A stretch of 64,000 bases of DNA, taken from assembly GCA_047967505.1 (NCBI GenBank), contig CM106541.1; one strand, given 5' to 3'. The notes under the pieces were generated by a model. The model made no database searches. It was not told the origin of the DNA and saw nothing but the letters and a program-made list of their open reading frames with translations. Positions 1 to 10,208 of this stretch are shown in pieces. Source of the DNA: Dipteris shenzhenensis. Taxonomy: Eukaryota; Polypodiophyta; Polypodiopsida; Gleicheniales. Position numbers and translations under genes: made by a program. Every line of letters begins with the position of its first letter. The stretch's first letter is position 1.

Positions 1-1
1 T

Positions 2-252
2 GATATTACTACTCCACTTCATGACTTGACCAAGAAAAACGCAAGTTTCAGATGGGGTATTCTACAGAAGAAAGCATTCTTTATGAAAAAAAAATTCACG
101 AAAAAAGAAATTGAATATAGAGCCAATTCTGATAGTATCCAATCTGTATCAGCCTTTTGATGTAGATTGTGATGCTTATGGAGTGTGTTGGGGCTGCATT
201 GCATGAGAATGGTCATATAGTGGTGTATGAAAGCCGGAGACTCGCTGAAAAC
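2..252 (+). pseudogene. Ty3/gypsy reverse transcriptase-RNase H fragment
   Basis: Translated fragments match the junction of reverse transcriptase and RNase H in plant Ty3/gypsy polyproteins. The first part reads PLHDLTKKNASFRWG, the usual segment before RNase H. After a stop and a frame change, CVGAALHENGHIVVYESRRL gives the first RNase H strand, preceded by a CDA motif carrying the first catalytic Asp. At least two frame disruptions make it a dead fragment. It runs off the left edge, so more of the element may lie upstream. It ends just before a pyrimidine tract. Family assignment is from recognised motif order; the lineage within gypsy cannot be told. Confidence 0.7.
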
Positions 253-309
253 TGAAAAACTAGCGTGGATCCAAGATGAGCAAGATAAAGTAGACATTCT
301 AGAGCTGCT

Positions 310-1012
310 GCTCCCCCCCCTCTAGCTGCCCTCTCCCCTCAGCCCCCTCAGCCTCCCCTCCCTCTCTCAGCCCCTCCCCCTCAGCCCCTCCCTCTCTCAG
401 CCCTCCCCTCCCCTGCCTCCCTTCCCTCCCTTCCCCGCTTCTCCCTCCCGGCCTCTCCCTCCCCGCCTCCTCTCCCCTTCTACCTGCCTCCTCTCCCATT
501 CTACCCGCCTCCCTCTCCTCCCTTCCCCCACCTCCCTTCCCTCCCTTCCCTGCCTCCCCCTCCCGGCCTCTCCCTCCCAGTCTCCTCTACCCTTCTACCC
601 GCCTCCCTCCTCCCCCTCTCCGCCTCCCCCCCCTCCCCCTCTCCCCCTCCCCCCTCCCCGCCTCCACCCCCCTCCCGTCTCCCTACTGTCACCTCCCTCC
701 TCTCCGACTCCCCCCTCTCTGCCTATCCCCTCTCTGCCTCCTCCCTCCCCGCCTCCTCTCCCCCTTCCGCCTCCCTCCTCCCAGTTGCCTTCTCCTCCCT
801 GGCAGCCCCTCACCACCTCCTCCCTCCCCGCCTCCTCCTCCCGTCGGCTGCCTCCTCCCTCTCGGCAGCTCTCCCCCGCCTCCTGCCTCCCCGCATCCTC
901 CTTCCCGGCAGCTCTCCCTCTCATCCTCCTCAGCCCCCTCCTCCCTCTCCTCCTCAGCCCGCCCTCCTCCTCCTTCTCTTCATCCCACCCTCCTCCTTCC
1001 TTCCCGGGCAGC
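310..1012. repeat. 700-bp C/T-only low-complexity tract
   Basis: The plus strand is almost pure C and T, built from imperfect units such as CTCCCTCC, CCCCGCCT and CAGCCCCTC, with rare A or G. Long open frames on either strand here are compositional artefacts rich in Gly/Glu/Arg or Pro/Ser/Leu. It separates the Ty3 fragment from a LINE-like remnant. Such homopurine-homopyrimidine mirror-like sequence can form triplex DNA; that is general knowledge, not shown here. Confidence 0.9.
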
Positions 1013-1068
1013 TTAGTGCGGAAGGATTTTCTTCGTGTTTGAGTCGGCCTCACTCACCTCGATTGGTG

Positions 1069-1481
1069 ATGGCTTTGCCTTCAGCCAATCTCCATCCACT
1101 TCCACCAGCCGCGAAAACTGTGACTTTTTTAAAAGACGAGTTGCAGCAGCTTAAAAAGATGCAGAGCAAGAGAGTTCAACATCACTCTTTACTCGCATCC
1201 ATGGGTCCCACCCTTCGAGATTACAGGCCAGGGACCGGATGCTCTCCACTCTACCTGGAGACCTCTCAAGGCACCTCACAGATGTTCATCTACTTGGGCA
1301 AGGATTCTTCCAGGTTGTTTTTGATTCCTCGGAGGTAGTAGGTACAATCCTTCAGGCTAGTCCGTTAGCACTGAGCTCCAGGAGGATTTTTTGGGCCCCT
1401 TTCTCATTGGGGTTTGATCTTGTTGAGGAGGATAGCCGGATGACGCCACTCGTCATCATATTTCTCGGCCAGATGTCATAG
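1069..1481 (+). pseudogene. possible LINE ORF1 / DUF4283-like gag remnant
   Basis: Two overlapping frames join into one segment. The second contains LGQGFFQVVFDSSE followed by SRRIFWAPFSLGFD, which resembles the DUF4283 nucleic-acid-binding domain found in plant LINE ORF1 and retroelement gag-like proteins: a GFF-x-V-x-F strand, then a W-x-P-F-x-x-x-F-D end. A frameshift separates it from an N-terminal part with a short coiled-coil-like stretch (FLKDELQQLKKMQSK). It runs directly into a hAT transposase remnant, so two dead elements may be fused. The resemblance is moderate and rests on one short motif block. Confidence 0.4.
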
Positions 1482-2110
1482 AGCGATACACAAAGTATGA
1501 TGTTGAGAGCCAGGGCACCTTATGTGATGAGTTGTATATTAACAAGTCCATGTCAGGCACATGTGATCGTGCGATTGCGAAGGATGAAAAGAGAATGCAC
1601 CAAGGGGTGAAATGGTGGGAGACATTTGGGACTCACACACCAAATTTGCAGTGGTTGGCTCTTCGAGTGCTCTCATAAGGCACATGTGCTTCTCTTTGTA
1701 AGAGAAATTGGAGCACATTCTCTCTTATCCATACTAAAAGAAGGAATAGGATGCTTCTAAAGAATACCAAGAAAGTAGTATACATCCATATACTAATTTG
1801 TGTCTCATCCACAAAATCAAGGAAAGGGGATTTGAGAAGATAGAAGTGACCCTAGAAATGATCAACAAGGAGAAGGATGATTGAAGGCTGCTCGCTTTGC
1901 AAGCGGGTACAAAGGAACAAGAGATTGCAGCCCCTATTGTTATAGGAAGGATGGATGCTGTCTTCAGCTTCAAGTAGCTCTAGTCTTTTGGAGTCTCATG
2001 GCGAGGTAGATGAGGATGATAGTGATGAGGAAGAGGATGATAATGATGGCACTGGTGCTGATGACGATGAGGAGGATGAGCAAGATGATTAGGATGAGGA
2101 TGCAGCTTGA
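1442..2110 (+). pseudogene. hAT-family transposase C-terminal remnant
   Basis: One frame reads VKWWETFGTHTPNLQWLALR, then after an in-frame stop GTCASLCKRNWSTFSLIHTK and KRRNRM. This is the characteristic C-terminal (dimerisation) region of plant hAT and DUF659-type transposases, where W-x-x-F-G-x-x-T-P-x-L-Q-x-x-A-x-R and RNWS-x-F-x-x-IH-x-K-x-R-N-R recur. The frame continues, with further damage, into a strongly acidic Asp/Glu tail and a stop at 2108-2110. The N-terminal catalytic part is absent. The TAA at the position usually encoding Gln fits a CAA to TAA change. Confidence 0.7.
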
Positions 2111-2262
2111 GGCTTGAGCCTCATTGGTTGTGAATCTTGATGCATTTCAAGCTTCAGGCTTCAGCTTTATTTCCAGGCTGTGGCAGCCTTCTCTTATATG
2201 ATGTTTTGCTTTGATATTTTGTGTAGTACCTACTTCCTTTGATCATGATGTTTTGGTATAGT

Positions 2263-4094
2263 ATTCATCTATGATATATCATTGACACTATGGAGTTTAT
2301 GGTTTTCAACCTTGTGAGTGACTATCATGAGATTGAAACTGCACTATGTTGTGTTTTTAGAGGATGAGTTTGGGAATGTTCCTGGATTCATCTAGGTATA
2401 TGCTTCTGCCGTATTAGCGGGCATGCAAATTTCACCTTGTGAAGTTTTCGTCCAAATTGCGGACTGCTGGTATTGTGATAATTCTTTGTATCTTAAATGG
2501 TGCGTTGCCCTATCAGCTAGATTTAGATTTAGATGCTCGTTGGGGAGAGACTAAAATGAAAATGTTTAGACTTCACAAGCAGTTGTAGCTTGAATGAAGA
2601 GATTTTGGACCACCTCTTGATTAGCCTTCTCCTTTAGTGCTACCCTTCATCATGGCTGAGTCTGCCCTTCACCTCTGGAGTGCCGACAGAAACTCAGTAC
2701 GAAGACTTTGTATAAATGGATGCTCAAGTATGTGTGGGTGTGTGGATTTGTATGTGTGAGAGCATATTTTTATACTATGGTCTACACCCACTGTTGGGCG
2801 CTGATGACGTCAGTGGGGATGTCATAGTAGCTAGTCCCTGCTATGCATGATGGAGTTTATGGTTTTCAACCTTGTGAGTGACTATCATGAGATTCAAACT
2901 GCACTATGTTGTGTTTTTAGAGGATGAGTTTGGGAATGTTTCTGGATTCATCTAGGTATATGCTTCTGCCGTATTAGCGGACATGCAAATTTCACCTTGT
3001 GAAGTTTTCGTCCAAGTTGCGGCCTGCTGGTATTGTGATAATTCTTTGTATCTTAAATGGTGCGTTGCCCTATCAGCTAGATTTAGATTTAGATGCTCGT
3101 TGGGGAGAGACTAAAATGAAAATGTTTAGATTTCACAAGCAGTTGTAGCTTGAATGAAGAGATTTTGGACTACCTTTTGATTAGCCTTCTCCTTTAGTGC
3201 TAGCCTTCATCATGGCTGAGTCTGCCCTTCACCTCCGGAGTGCCGACAGAAACTCAGTATGAAGACTTTGTATAAATGGATGCTCAAGTATGTGTGGGTG
3301 TGTTGATTTGTATGTGTGAGAGCATATTTTTATACTATGGTCTACACCCACTGTTGGGCACTGATGACATCAGTGGGGATGTCATAGTAGCTAGTCCCTG
3401 CTATGCATGATGGAGTTTATGGTTTTCAACCTTGTGAGTGACTATCATGAGATTGAAACTGCACTATGTTGTGTTTTTAGAGGATGAGTTTGGGAATGTT
3501 CCTGGATTCATCTAGGTATATGCTTCTGCCGTATTAGCGGACATGCAAATTTCACCTTGTGAAGTTTTCGTCCAAGTTGCGGCCTGCTGGTATTGTGATA
3601 ATTCTTTGTATCTTAAATGGTGCGTTGCCCCATCAGCTAGATTTAGATTTAGATGCTCGTTGGGGAGAGACTAAAATGAAAATGTTTAGACTTCACAAGC
3701 AGTTGTAGCTTGAATGAAGAGATTTTGGACTACCTTTTTATTAGCCTTCTCCTTTAGTGCTAGCCTTCATCATGGCTGAGTCTGCCCTTCACCTCCGGAG
3801 TGCCGACAGAAACTCAGTACGAAGACTTTGTATAAATGGATGCTCAAGTATGTGTGGGTGTGTGGATTTGTATGTGTGAGAGCATATTTTTATACTATGG
3901 TCTACACCCACTGTTGGGCGCTGATGACGTCAGTGGGGATGTCATAGTAGCTAGTCCCTGCTATGCATGATGGAGTTTATGGTTTTCAACCTTGTGAGTG
4001 ACTATCATGAGATTGAAACTGCACTATGTTGTGTTTTTAGAGGATGAGTTTGGGAATGTTCCTGGATTCATCTAGGTATATCATTGACACTATG
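2263..4094. repeat. tandem array, 560-bp unit, 3.2 copies
   Basis: Units start at 2291, 2851 and 3411 with exactly 560-bp spacing, and a partial fourth copy of 110 bp runs from 3971 to 4080. Copies differ at only scattered bases, for example a G/C change in the GATTGAAACTG region. The array is bracketed by a direct repeat of about 29 bp that contains ATATCATTGACACTATG, at 2263-2292 and 4066-4094. No coding potential is visible. It directly follows the hAT remnant and may be an amplified piece of that element's 3' end. Confidence 0.95.
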
Positions 4095-4482
4095 CATCCA
4101 AATCCACGTGATTGTGGTCTCTGGAGGCTGGACTCTTTCATGAATCATGTGTTATGACTTTAAAATTAATACAAGTTTCAAGTTTCAAGTTGAAAGTTTT
4201 GTAGCTCTATGTCAATTTATATATTTTTTATTTTTTTGGGGTAAAATTAGGGTCACGTATGAGGCTCGTATGTTTCAGACCCAGGGGCTGAACCATACTC
4301 CAATTGTACTTCCGTACTCGTATGACGTATGCGTATGGAAAAAATATTGGCAACAACGTTCCATATCATGTTAAACCCATAGAAACTGATGCTATAGTGC
4401 CCACAAATAAATGTGGGTGCATCACAACTATGCTTGTGCATGTGAAAAACTCAACTAGACTATGCAAAGTCTCATAATGTGA
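4095..4482. other. gene-free stretch before the Ty3 insertion
   Basis: No gene recognised. It contains a T-rich run around 4220-4240 and several CGTA-containing words near 4255-4335. The sequence continues, after removal of the Ty3 element and one target duplication, into 11013 onward. Confidence 0.6.
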
Positions 4483-4487
4483 GACGA
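4483..4487. repeat. target site duplication (left), GACGA
   Basis: GACGA immediately precedes the 5' LTR and is repeated exactly at 11008-11012 after the 3' LTR. A 5-bp duplication is the expected integrase signature for this class. Confidence 0.95.
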
Positions 4488-4947
4488 TGTTACGCTCTAG
4501 TCGAGGTAGCATGACCTCGGAAGAATCAGTCGACATTTCCCTTATAGGATCTATCTTTGTAATATATGTGTTTGCGCTTTATGTAAATGATCGGGAGGGA
4601 TTAATGTCAAGGTCCTAGGTGAGGGCTGATAGCACCAGACTAGATAGGTCTGAGACCAAGGGCCTAGTGCAAAGAATGTGCCTAGGGGCAAGGAATTAAA
4701 TGCATCCCAAGTGAGGGTGAAATGTTGCATTAGGAAGGCCCTATATGGATGACATGTGGCATCTAGATCTATCTAGGGATTTGGGGTCTGTCAAGGTTAG
4801 TGAGAGAATTGAAGAATGGGGATTTACGTAATTTCGATATAGCTCTCTCTCTCTCTTGCTTGAAGACTGGGCAGAATTGGCTGGGTGGTAACGAAAGGTG
4901 CTACTCCCGTGATCTGTAGAGAAGAGAAAGGCAGAAATTTGTTGACA
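4488..4947 (+). repeat. 5' LTR of the Ty3/gypsy element
   Basis: It starts TGTTACGCTC and ends TTGACA, with the canonical TG...CA borders. It matches 10547-11007 except for T versus C in the first 20 bases (CTAGTCGAGG against CTAGCCGAGG) and one missing G in a G run. A TATA-like TAATATATG lies near 4560, and a CT run precedes the primer site. Confidence 0.95.
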
Positions 4948-4949
4948 TT

Positions 4950-4961
4950 TGGTATCAGAGC
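4950..4961 (+). promoter_or_regulatory. primer binding site, initiator tRNA-Met
   Basis: TGGTATCAGAGC lies two bases after the 5' LTR. It is the standard complement to the 3' end of plant initiator methionine tRNA used to start minus-strand synthesis. Confidence 0.95.
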
Positions 4962-5837
4962 GAAGTTAGAGATCGAGGGATATGAGATTAGTAACGACGA
5001 ACAACAGGGACGGACTGCTGAGCGTGACGTCCAACGGAGACTCAGACAGAGGGATTGTGGTCTTCACGTGACAGAACGTGGCGGGGTGTTAGGTCTGGTC
5101 GTGATAAGGGAGCGCAGACACGCGATGCGTGATTGAGCGACACGCACAATCTACGACGAATTTGGTGAAGACCGTCACGTACTGACCTGTTTGTTCCGCT
5201 TTGGAATATGGCTGGTTATCAGTAAGTAGACATGGGTCGTGGAAGAGCGAGCGACACGCATAACTGATGCATCGAAGTAAAAGGTCACCGTGGTCTATTT
5301 GGAGCTACGTCGACGGACGGTAGGTGGTGGCTTGGTTACGGGTAGAACCGGAATCGTGAATCGAGAAGGGGCAAAATTGATCGCGATTTTAAGCGACTGG
5401 GAGAACTAAGTCGTGACTATAGTTCAGTTCGAGACTTCGTGCAGCTGATAGCAGCGATTCAACGGCAGTAGAGAAGCTACGAAGGACCAGAACACATGCG
5501 CTGTTGACGAAGCCAGACGCTGTGACTGTGGGGAACTAAAGGTCGCTTGCGAAGGGTGGTGCAAAACCAAGACACACGAAAAAAAAATCGGCTCATTGTG
5601 TGAAGATACGTTCCAAAGCACAGGGGTGAGCCTGCAAGACTGTGTATCGTGGAATTTGCATCAAAGAGCCAAGTGGGCCGTACCTGCGAATAGCTGGAGC
5701 AGCCAGAATCGTCGAAAAGATCAGGGGGGCCTTTCTTTCCGTGCAGTTTTTTTTTTGTGTTGTTCTATGGTCTTGTGAATTCTGCACTGTAGAAAAAAAA
5801 AAAAAAAAAAAAAAACCCCATCTTCCACTGTGAACCT
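4962..5837 (+). other. long untranslated leader of the Ty3/gypsy element
   Basis: An 876-bp leader separates the primer site from the gag start. It holds only short frames and no recognisable protein. It ends in a run of 23 A residues at 5793-5815, only 22 bases before the start codon. Confidence 0.7.
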
Positions 5838-8800
5838 ATGGAAGCAGAAGGACAGAGTTCAAGGGTGAATCCTAGTGAGTCTAGAGCTCAATCTACACAA
5901 CAGATATCACATCACGCAGCACCTACATTAATTGGTAGAATTTCAATATTAGAGGATGCTTTACAGCAGATTATGAACCAGCAACTTCAGGCGAATGCTG
6001 GTCAAAATGAGATTAGGGAGATGGTGCAAGCCTTGTCGGCTAGACCGTCTAGGATTGATAAGGGCAAAGCTCTAGCTGAGCCAGAGCCCAGTGTACATTC
6101 CTTAGAGCGCGCAAGGGTCAAAGTGCCTAATATCGCTAATTATAGACCGGAGAAGTACGCTGGTCGGATGACCGAGCGCAGCTCTGATGTGATCGAGGTT
6201 TGGTTGCACAAGTGGGAAGAAGCCTTCGCCATTTGTGAGATTAAATCCGATCTAAAGAAAATCCGCGAGGCCACACACCTGTTTATTGAGGCAGCGGACA
6301 GATGGTGGATAAAGCAACAGAAGGATCAAGTTGCTCCAACCACCTGGGAAGGGTTTAAAGCTGAATTCAAGAAACACTTTCTCCCACCTGATGAGGAATC
6401 CCGAGCTTGGGATGCTTATAGAAGTCTTCGTCAGAGGAGCTTGTCAGTGGCAGAGTACACTGACAAATTCAGAGAATGTGTTATGAAAATAACAGACCCT
6501 CTCCCTATGTCGGTTCAGTTAAAAGATTATATCTATGGACTGAACAACAAAATCAAAATGGAAGTTCGGGCTAAATATGTAACTACACTAGATGAATCTA
6601 TAGCAGTAGCCCTGAACTATGAGGATGCCAGAGGCAGGTCTGGTGGATTTGTGCAGGCAGGGACTCAGTATGAGCACCCGAGGAAAGGGGGATTTCAGAG
6701 GAAATGGGTTTCAAAGACAAGTGTCTCGCAGCCAAGTGGCCAAACCAAGCAGGTGAAGCCGGTTGAGGGACCAACAAAAACAAGTACCACCGTTGGGGTG
6801 AAAAGGAAAATAACTCCAATGGCAGCCCGGGCTTGGTCAAAGTCCTCATTGACCCCTGAACAAAAAGAGAAAGCTAGGAAAGAAGGATTGTGCTTCGGCT
6901 GCCTTCAGCGACATCAGTGGAAGGATTGTCCACTGAATAAAGATCGTCGCACGGCTAATATGATAATATCTGAATGCGACGTAGAAATGCAGGAGAGTCC
7001 CAGTACGGAACATATGCAGATGCAACTGGCGGGACCTTCTCAGAGGTTAGTACCTTGTTTGTTATGTGTATCTGTTGCTAAGTTAGTGACGAGTGCACCT
7101 GATAACATCCTATCTAAGCCCGCAGCAACGGGGTATACAGCCTTCAATGATACGGAGTTAATCAAAATGAAAGGGCAAGTGGCCAGTCATGATGTCATTG
7201 TGTTGTTTGACTCAGCGTCAACTCACAATGTGATTAACTCCAAGCTCGTGAAGAGGCTGAAATTAAAGACAAGTCCATCTGACTATGCGTACACCGTCAG
7301 GATGGCAGACGGAAGTTCAACTGAAGTATGGGACCAAAGGGTTACCCAGTTGGAGCTTCGGATTCAGGACTATACTGAGAAGCTTGATTTTGAAATGACC
7401 AAGCTTGCTCATGCGGATATAGCCCTGGGAATGGCGTGGCATTCTAGGAAGAATCCAGCCATTGATTGGAAAAAGCACGTATATCAATTCAAGATGAATG
7501 ATGTGCTTTATGTCTTGCGAGGTGAAAAAGATATACCTCAGGGACCGTTGGTTTCCGTGATGGAAATCAGAAAGGCTCAAGTTGAGTTTTTATACCTTTG
7601 CACAGCATCGGTAGAGTCGGTGGATGATTCTTCGACTAGCACTGATGTTACGCAAAGTGGTGAGATGGCCAAGCTGGCTAATCTTATAACAGAGGAGTTC
7701 TCTGAATGCTTTAGGGATGAACTACCTTATGGGTTACCTCCAGAGCGGAAAGTTCAGCATAAGATTGAACTGATCCCGGGGGCAGAACCTGTAAATAGAC
7801 CTCCCTATAGAATGAGTTTTACTGAAGAAGCGGAGGTGCGTAGGCAACTGGAAGAATACCTCAAGTTGGGGCAAATTCAACCAAGTTTCTCACCTTTTGC
7901 TTCGCCAGTGATATTAAAGAGAAAAAAGGATGATACGTTTCGCCTCTGTATAGATTACAGAGCATTGAATAATATCACTGTTAAGCACAGGTATCCGATG
8001 GCTCGGATTGATGATTTGCTAGATGCATTACATGGAGCCGTGATTTTCAGCAAGATAGATCTTAAGTGCGGCTATCATCAGATCCGGATTAGAGCCGAGG
8101 ATGTGCATAAAACCGCTTTCAGGAGCAGGTTTGGTCATTATGAGTTTTTGGTAATGCCCTTCGGACTTACCAATGCTCCAGCGACCTTCGTCATGCTTAT
8201 GAATGATTTACTACGTCCGTATATCGGAAAGTTCGTAGTACATTTCATTGACGATATCTTGATATTCAGTAAAAGTGTTACTGAACATTGTGAACACTTA
8301 AGGATAGTGTTCAGTACTTTGAGGAAAGTCAGTCTTTATGTGAATAAAAAGAAAACTATACTGTGTATGGTTAGGCTTGAGTATTTAGGGTTCATAATTA
8401 CTCCACAGGGGGTAGAAATGGATCCGAAGAAAGTGGCTGCGATACTAACTTGGCCAATCCCTCAGAGTCTGACCGCGCTGCGATCATTCTTGGGATTTGT
8501 CCAGTTTTATAGAAGGCATATCAAAGGATATTCCGAAATAGTATCGCCATTGACTGATCTGACCTCAGATAAAGTACCTTTTGTTTGGGGACAGAATCAA
8601 CAGGAAAGTTTTAACACCATAAAACAAGCTGTGGTCTCAGGACCGGTGTTAAAAATAGTTGATCCTCAGAAACCGTTGTTCCTAGAAACCGATGCAAGTG
8701 GCATTGCGGTAGGAGCAGTCCTCCTTCAAGAGGGAAGGCCAGTAGCCTTTGAAAGCAAGAAGCTTTCTCCCTCTCAAAGGAATTGGCCAACTCATGAATT

Positions 8801-8954
8801 GGAGTTGTATGCTGTTATCCATGCTTTGAAAACATGGAGGCATTATCTGTATGGTTCAGAGTTTTATGTGGATGTAGATCATGATACTCTGAAACATTTT
8901 TGTAAACAACCTGACTTGAGGGGCCGCCAAGCTAGGTGGGCAGAGCTCATGTAG
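5838..8954 (+). pseudogene. gag-protease-RT-RNase H part of Ty3/gypsy polyprotein, ended by a premature TAG
   Basis: This 1038-codon frame holds gag (retrotransposon gag domain about residues 95-230), a zinc knuckle (Cys 352, CFGCLQRHQWKDC), an aspartic protease (LFDSAS, Asp 458), reverse transcriptase (about 640-870, catalytic FIDD with Asp 805-806, MPFGLTNAPATF upstream) and RNase H (ETDAS, Asp 952; HELELYAV; VDHDTLKHF). It would form the capsid and copy RNA to DNA in the particle. The knuckle is CX2CX3HX4C, one residue shorter than the usual CX2CX4HX4C, and the protease has DSA rather than DSG or DTG. The TAG at 8952-8954 replaces a codon, probably CAG for Gln, in the conserved segment after RNase H, and the same frame stays open beyond it. 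The start at 5838 is the first ATG of the long frame. Confidence 0.93.
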
Positions 8955-10202
8955 GAGTTTAATCTAACGATTCGGTACCGAAGAGGAAAAGACAATAAGG
9001 TAGCTGATGCGTTGTCTCGCATCATGCACAACCTGAGTTTCACGGTATTAGAGAGTGCTCTAATGACCGAGATCAGAGAAACTCAGAAGGTGGACGAGTT
9101 TGTCCAGAGCTTATGGCCTAAAGCTCATGTGTTAAAACCCGGGGAAAGTGAAAAGGATGACCTGGCATCCAGAAAAGGCCAAACTTATGCAAGATATACC
9201 ATAAGGGATGGTATGCTAGTTAGAAATGGCAAGGTTGTAGTACCTGGTCAGAATGATCTCAGGCAGAGAGTCATTCGACAATGCCATGATAGCCCGTGTG
9301 CGGGACATCCAGGTGTCGAGAAGACATATGATCTCGTGAAGCGAGATTTCTTTTGGCCAAAGATGAAAAAGCATATTCATGAATATGTGACACGGTGTTT
9401 CTCGTGTCAGGTAAGTAAGGCCGAGCGGGTGAAGCCACCCGGACTTTTACAGCCCTTGGAAATACCACTAAGTAAGTGGGAGAGCATTTCCATGGACTTT
9501 ATTGTAGGGTTACCTGCAACGCAAGGAGGGTATAATTCTATCCTTGTGGTGGTTGATCGTCTAACCAAGATGGCTCACTTCATTCCGACTAGAGAGTCTG
9601 TTAGTGCCCCGCAAGTAGCGGATTTATTTATTAGACATATATTTCGTCTGCATGGATTGCCTAGATCCATAGTGTCAGACAGAGATGTCAGGTTTACCGG
9701 TCACTTTTGGACAGCGGTATTTGAGACACTAAGGACTGAGTTGGGAATGAGTAGTGGGGATCATCCTGAGACGGATGGTCAGACGGAGAGAGTCAACCAA
9801 ACTTTAGAGGATATGCTGAGGGCATATGTATCATTGAGGCAACATACATGGGACAAGTGGTTGCCATTGTTGGAGTTTGCCTACAATGATAGGAAACATT
9901 CATCTACTGGGTTCAGTCCGTTTGAACTGAACTATGGTTATAGACCAGCCAATCCGACTATAGTTGGAGTACCTCAGAAAGTGCCTAGTGCCGCGAACTT
10001 TGTAGTTCAGATGCGGGAGATGCTAGCACTTGCGAGAGCTAATATCCGCCAGGCTATGGATAGAGCCAAGGTGTATGCGGATGAAAATCGGTCTATAAGA
10101 GTATTTGAAGAGTGTGCTAAGTTATCACCTCGATACTGTGGGCCGTGGTTAATTCTAAAGAGTGTGCTAAGTTATCACCTCGATACTGTGGGCCGTGGTT
10201 AA
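8955..10202 (+). pseudogene. integrase part of Ty3/gypsy polyprotein, in frame after the TAG
   Basis: The reading frame of the upstream segment continues through VADALSR, the usual RNase H-integrase linker, into integrase. The HHCC zinc domain is visible as CHDSPCAGHPG followed by CFSCQ, and the catalytic triad as MDFIVG (Asp), SDRD (Asp) and QTERVNQTLE (Glu). GFSPFELNYG marks the end of the core. The protein would insert the DNA copy into the chromosome. The frame runs into a false stop at 10200-10202 because a 50-bp tandem duplication shifts it. No independent start codon is expected here: it is part of the gag-pol polyprotein. Confidence 0.9.
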
Positions 10203-10208
10203 TTCTAA
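10109..10208. repeat. 50-bp tandem duplication inside the integrase gene
   Basis: AGAGTGTGCTAAGTTATCAC begins at 10109 and again at 10159, and the two 50-bp copies are identical. Because 50 is not a multiple of three, the second copy shifts the frame from that of the polyprotein to the one used by the C-terminal module. Confidence 0.97.

Noticed and set aside
595-1053. 152-codon Gly/Glu/Arg-rich minus-strand frame and its plus-strand partner
   Set aside because: Frames stay open because of the pyrimidine tract; composition alone explains them.
2291-4080. possible CRISPR-like repeat-spacer structure
   Set aside because: Units are 560 bp and contiguous without unique spacers, and the setting is a plant nuclear genome.
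4885-5136. 83-codon frame that starts in the 5' LTR and crosses the primer site
   Set aside because: A coding role across the primer binding site is unlikely and no family motif is present.
8952-8954. programmed stop-codon readthrough
   Set aside because: The position between RNase H and integrase is not where known readthrough signals lie, and no obvious downstream stem was noted; a point mutation is simpler.
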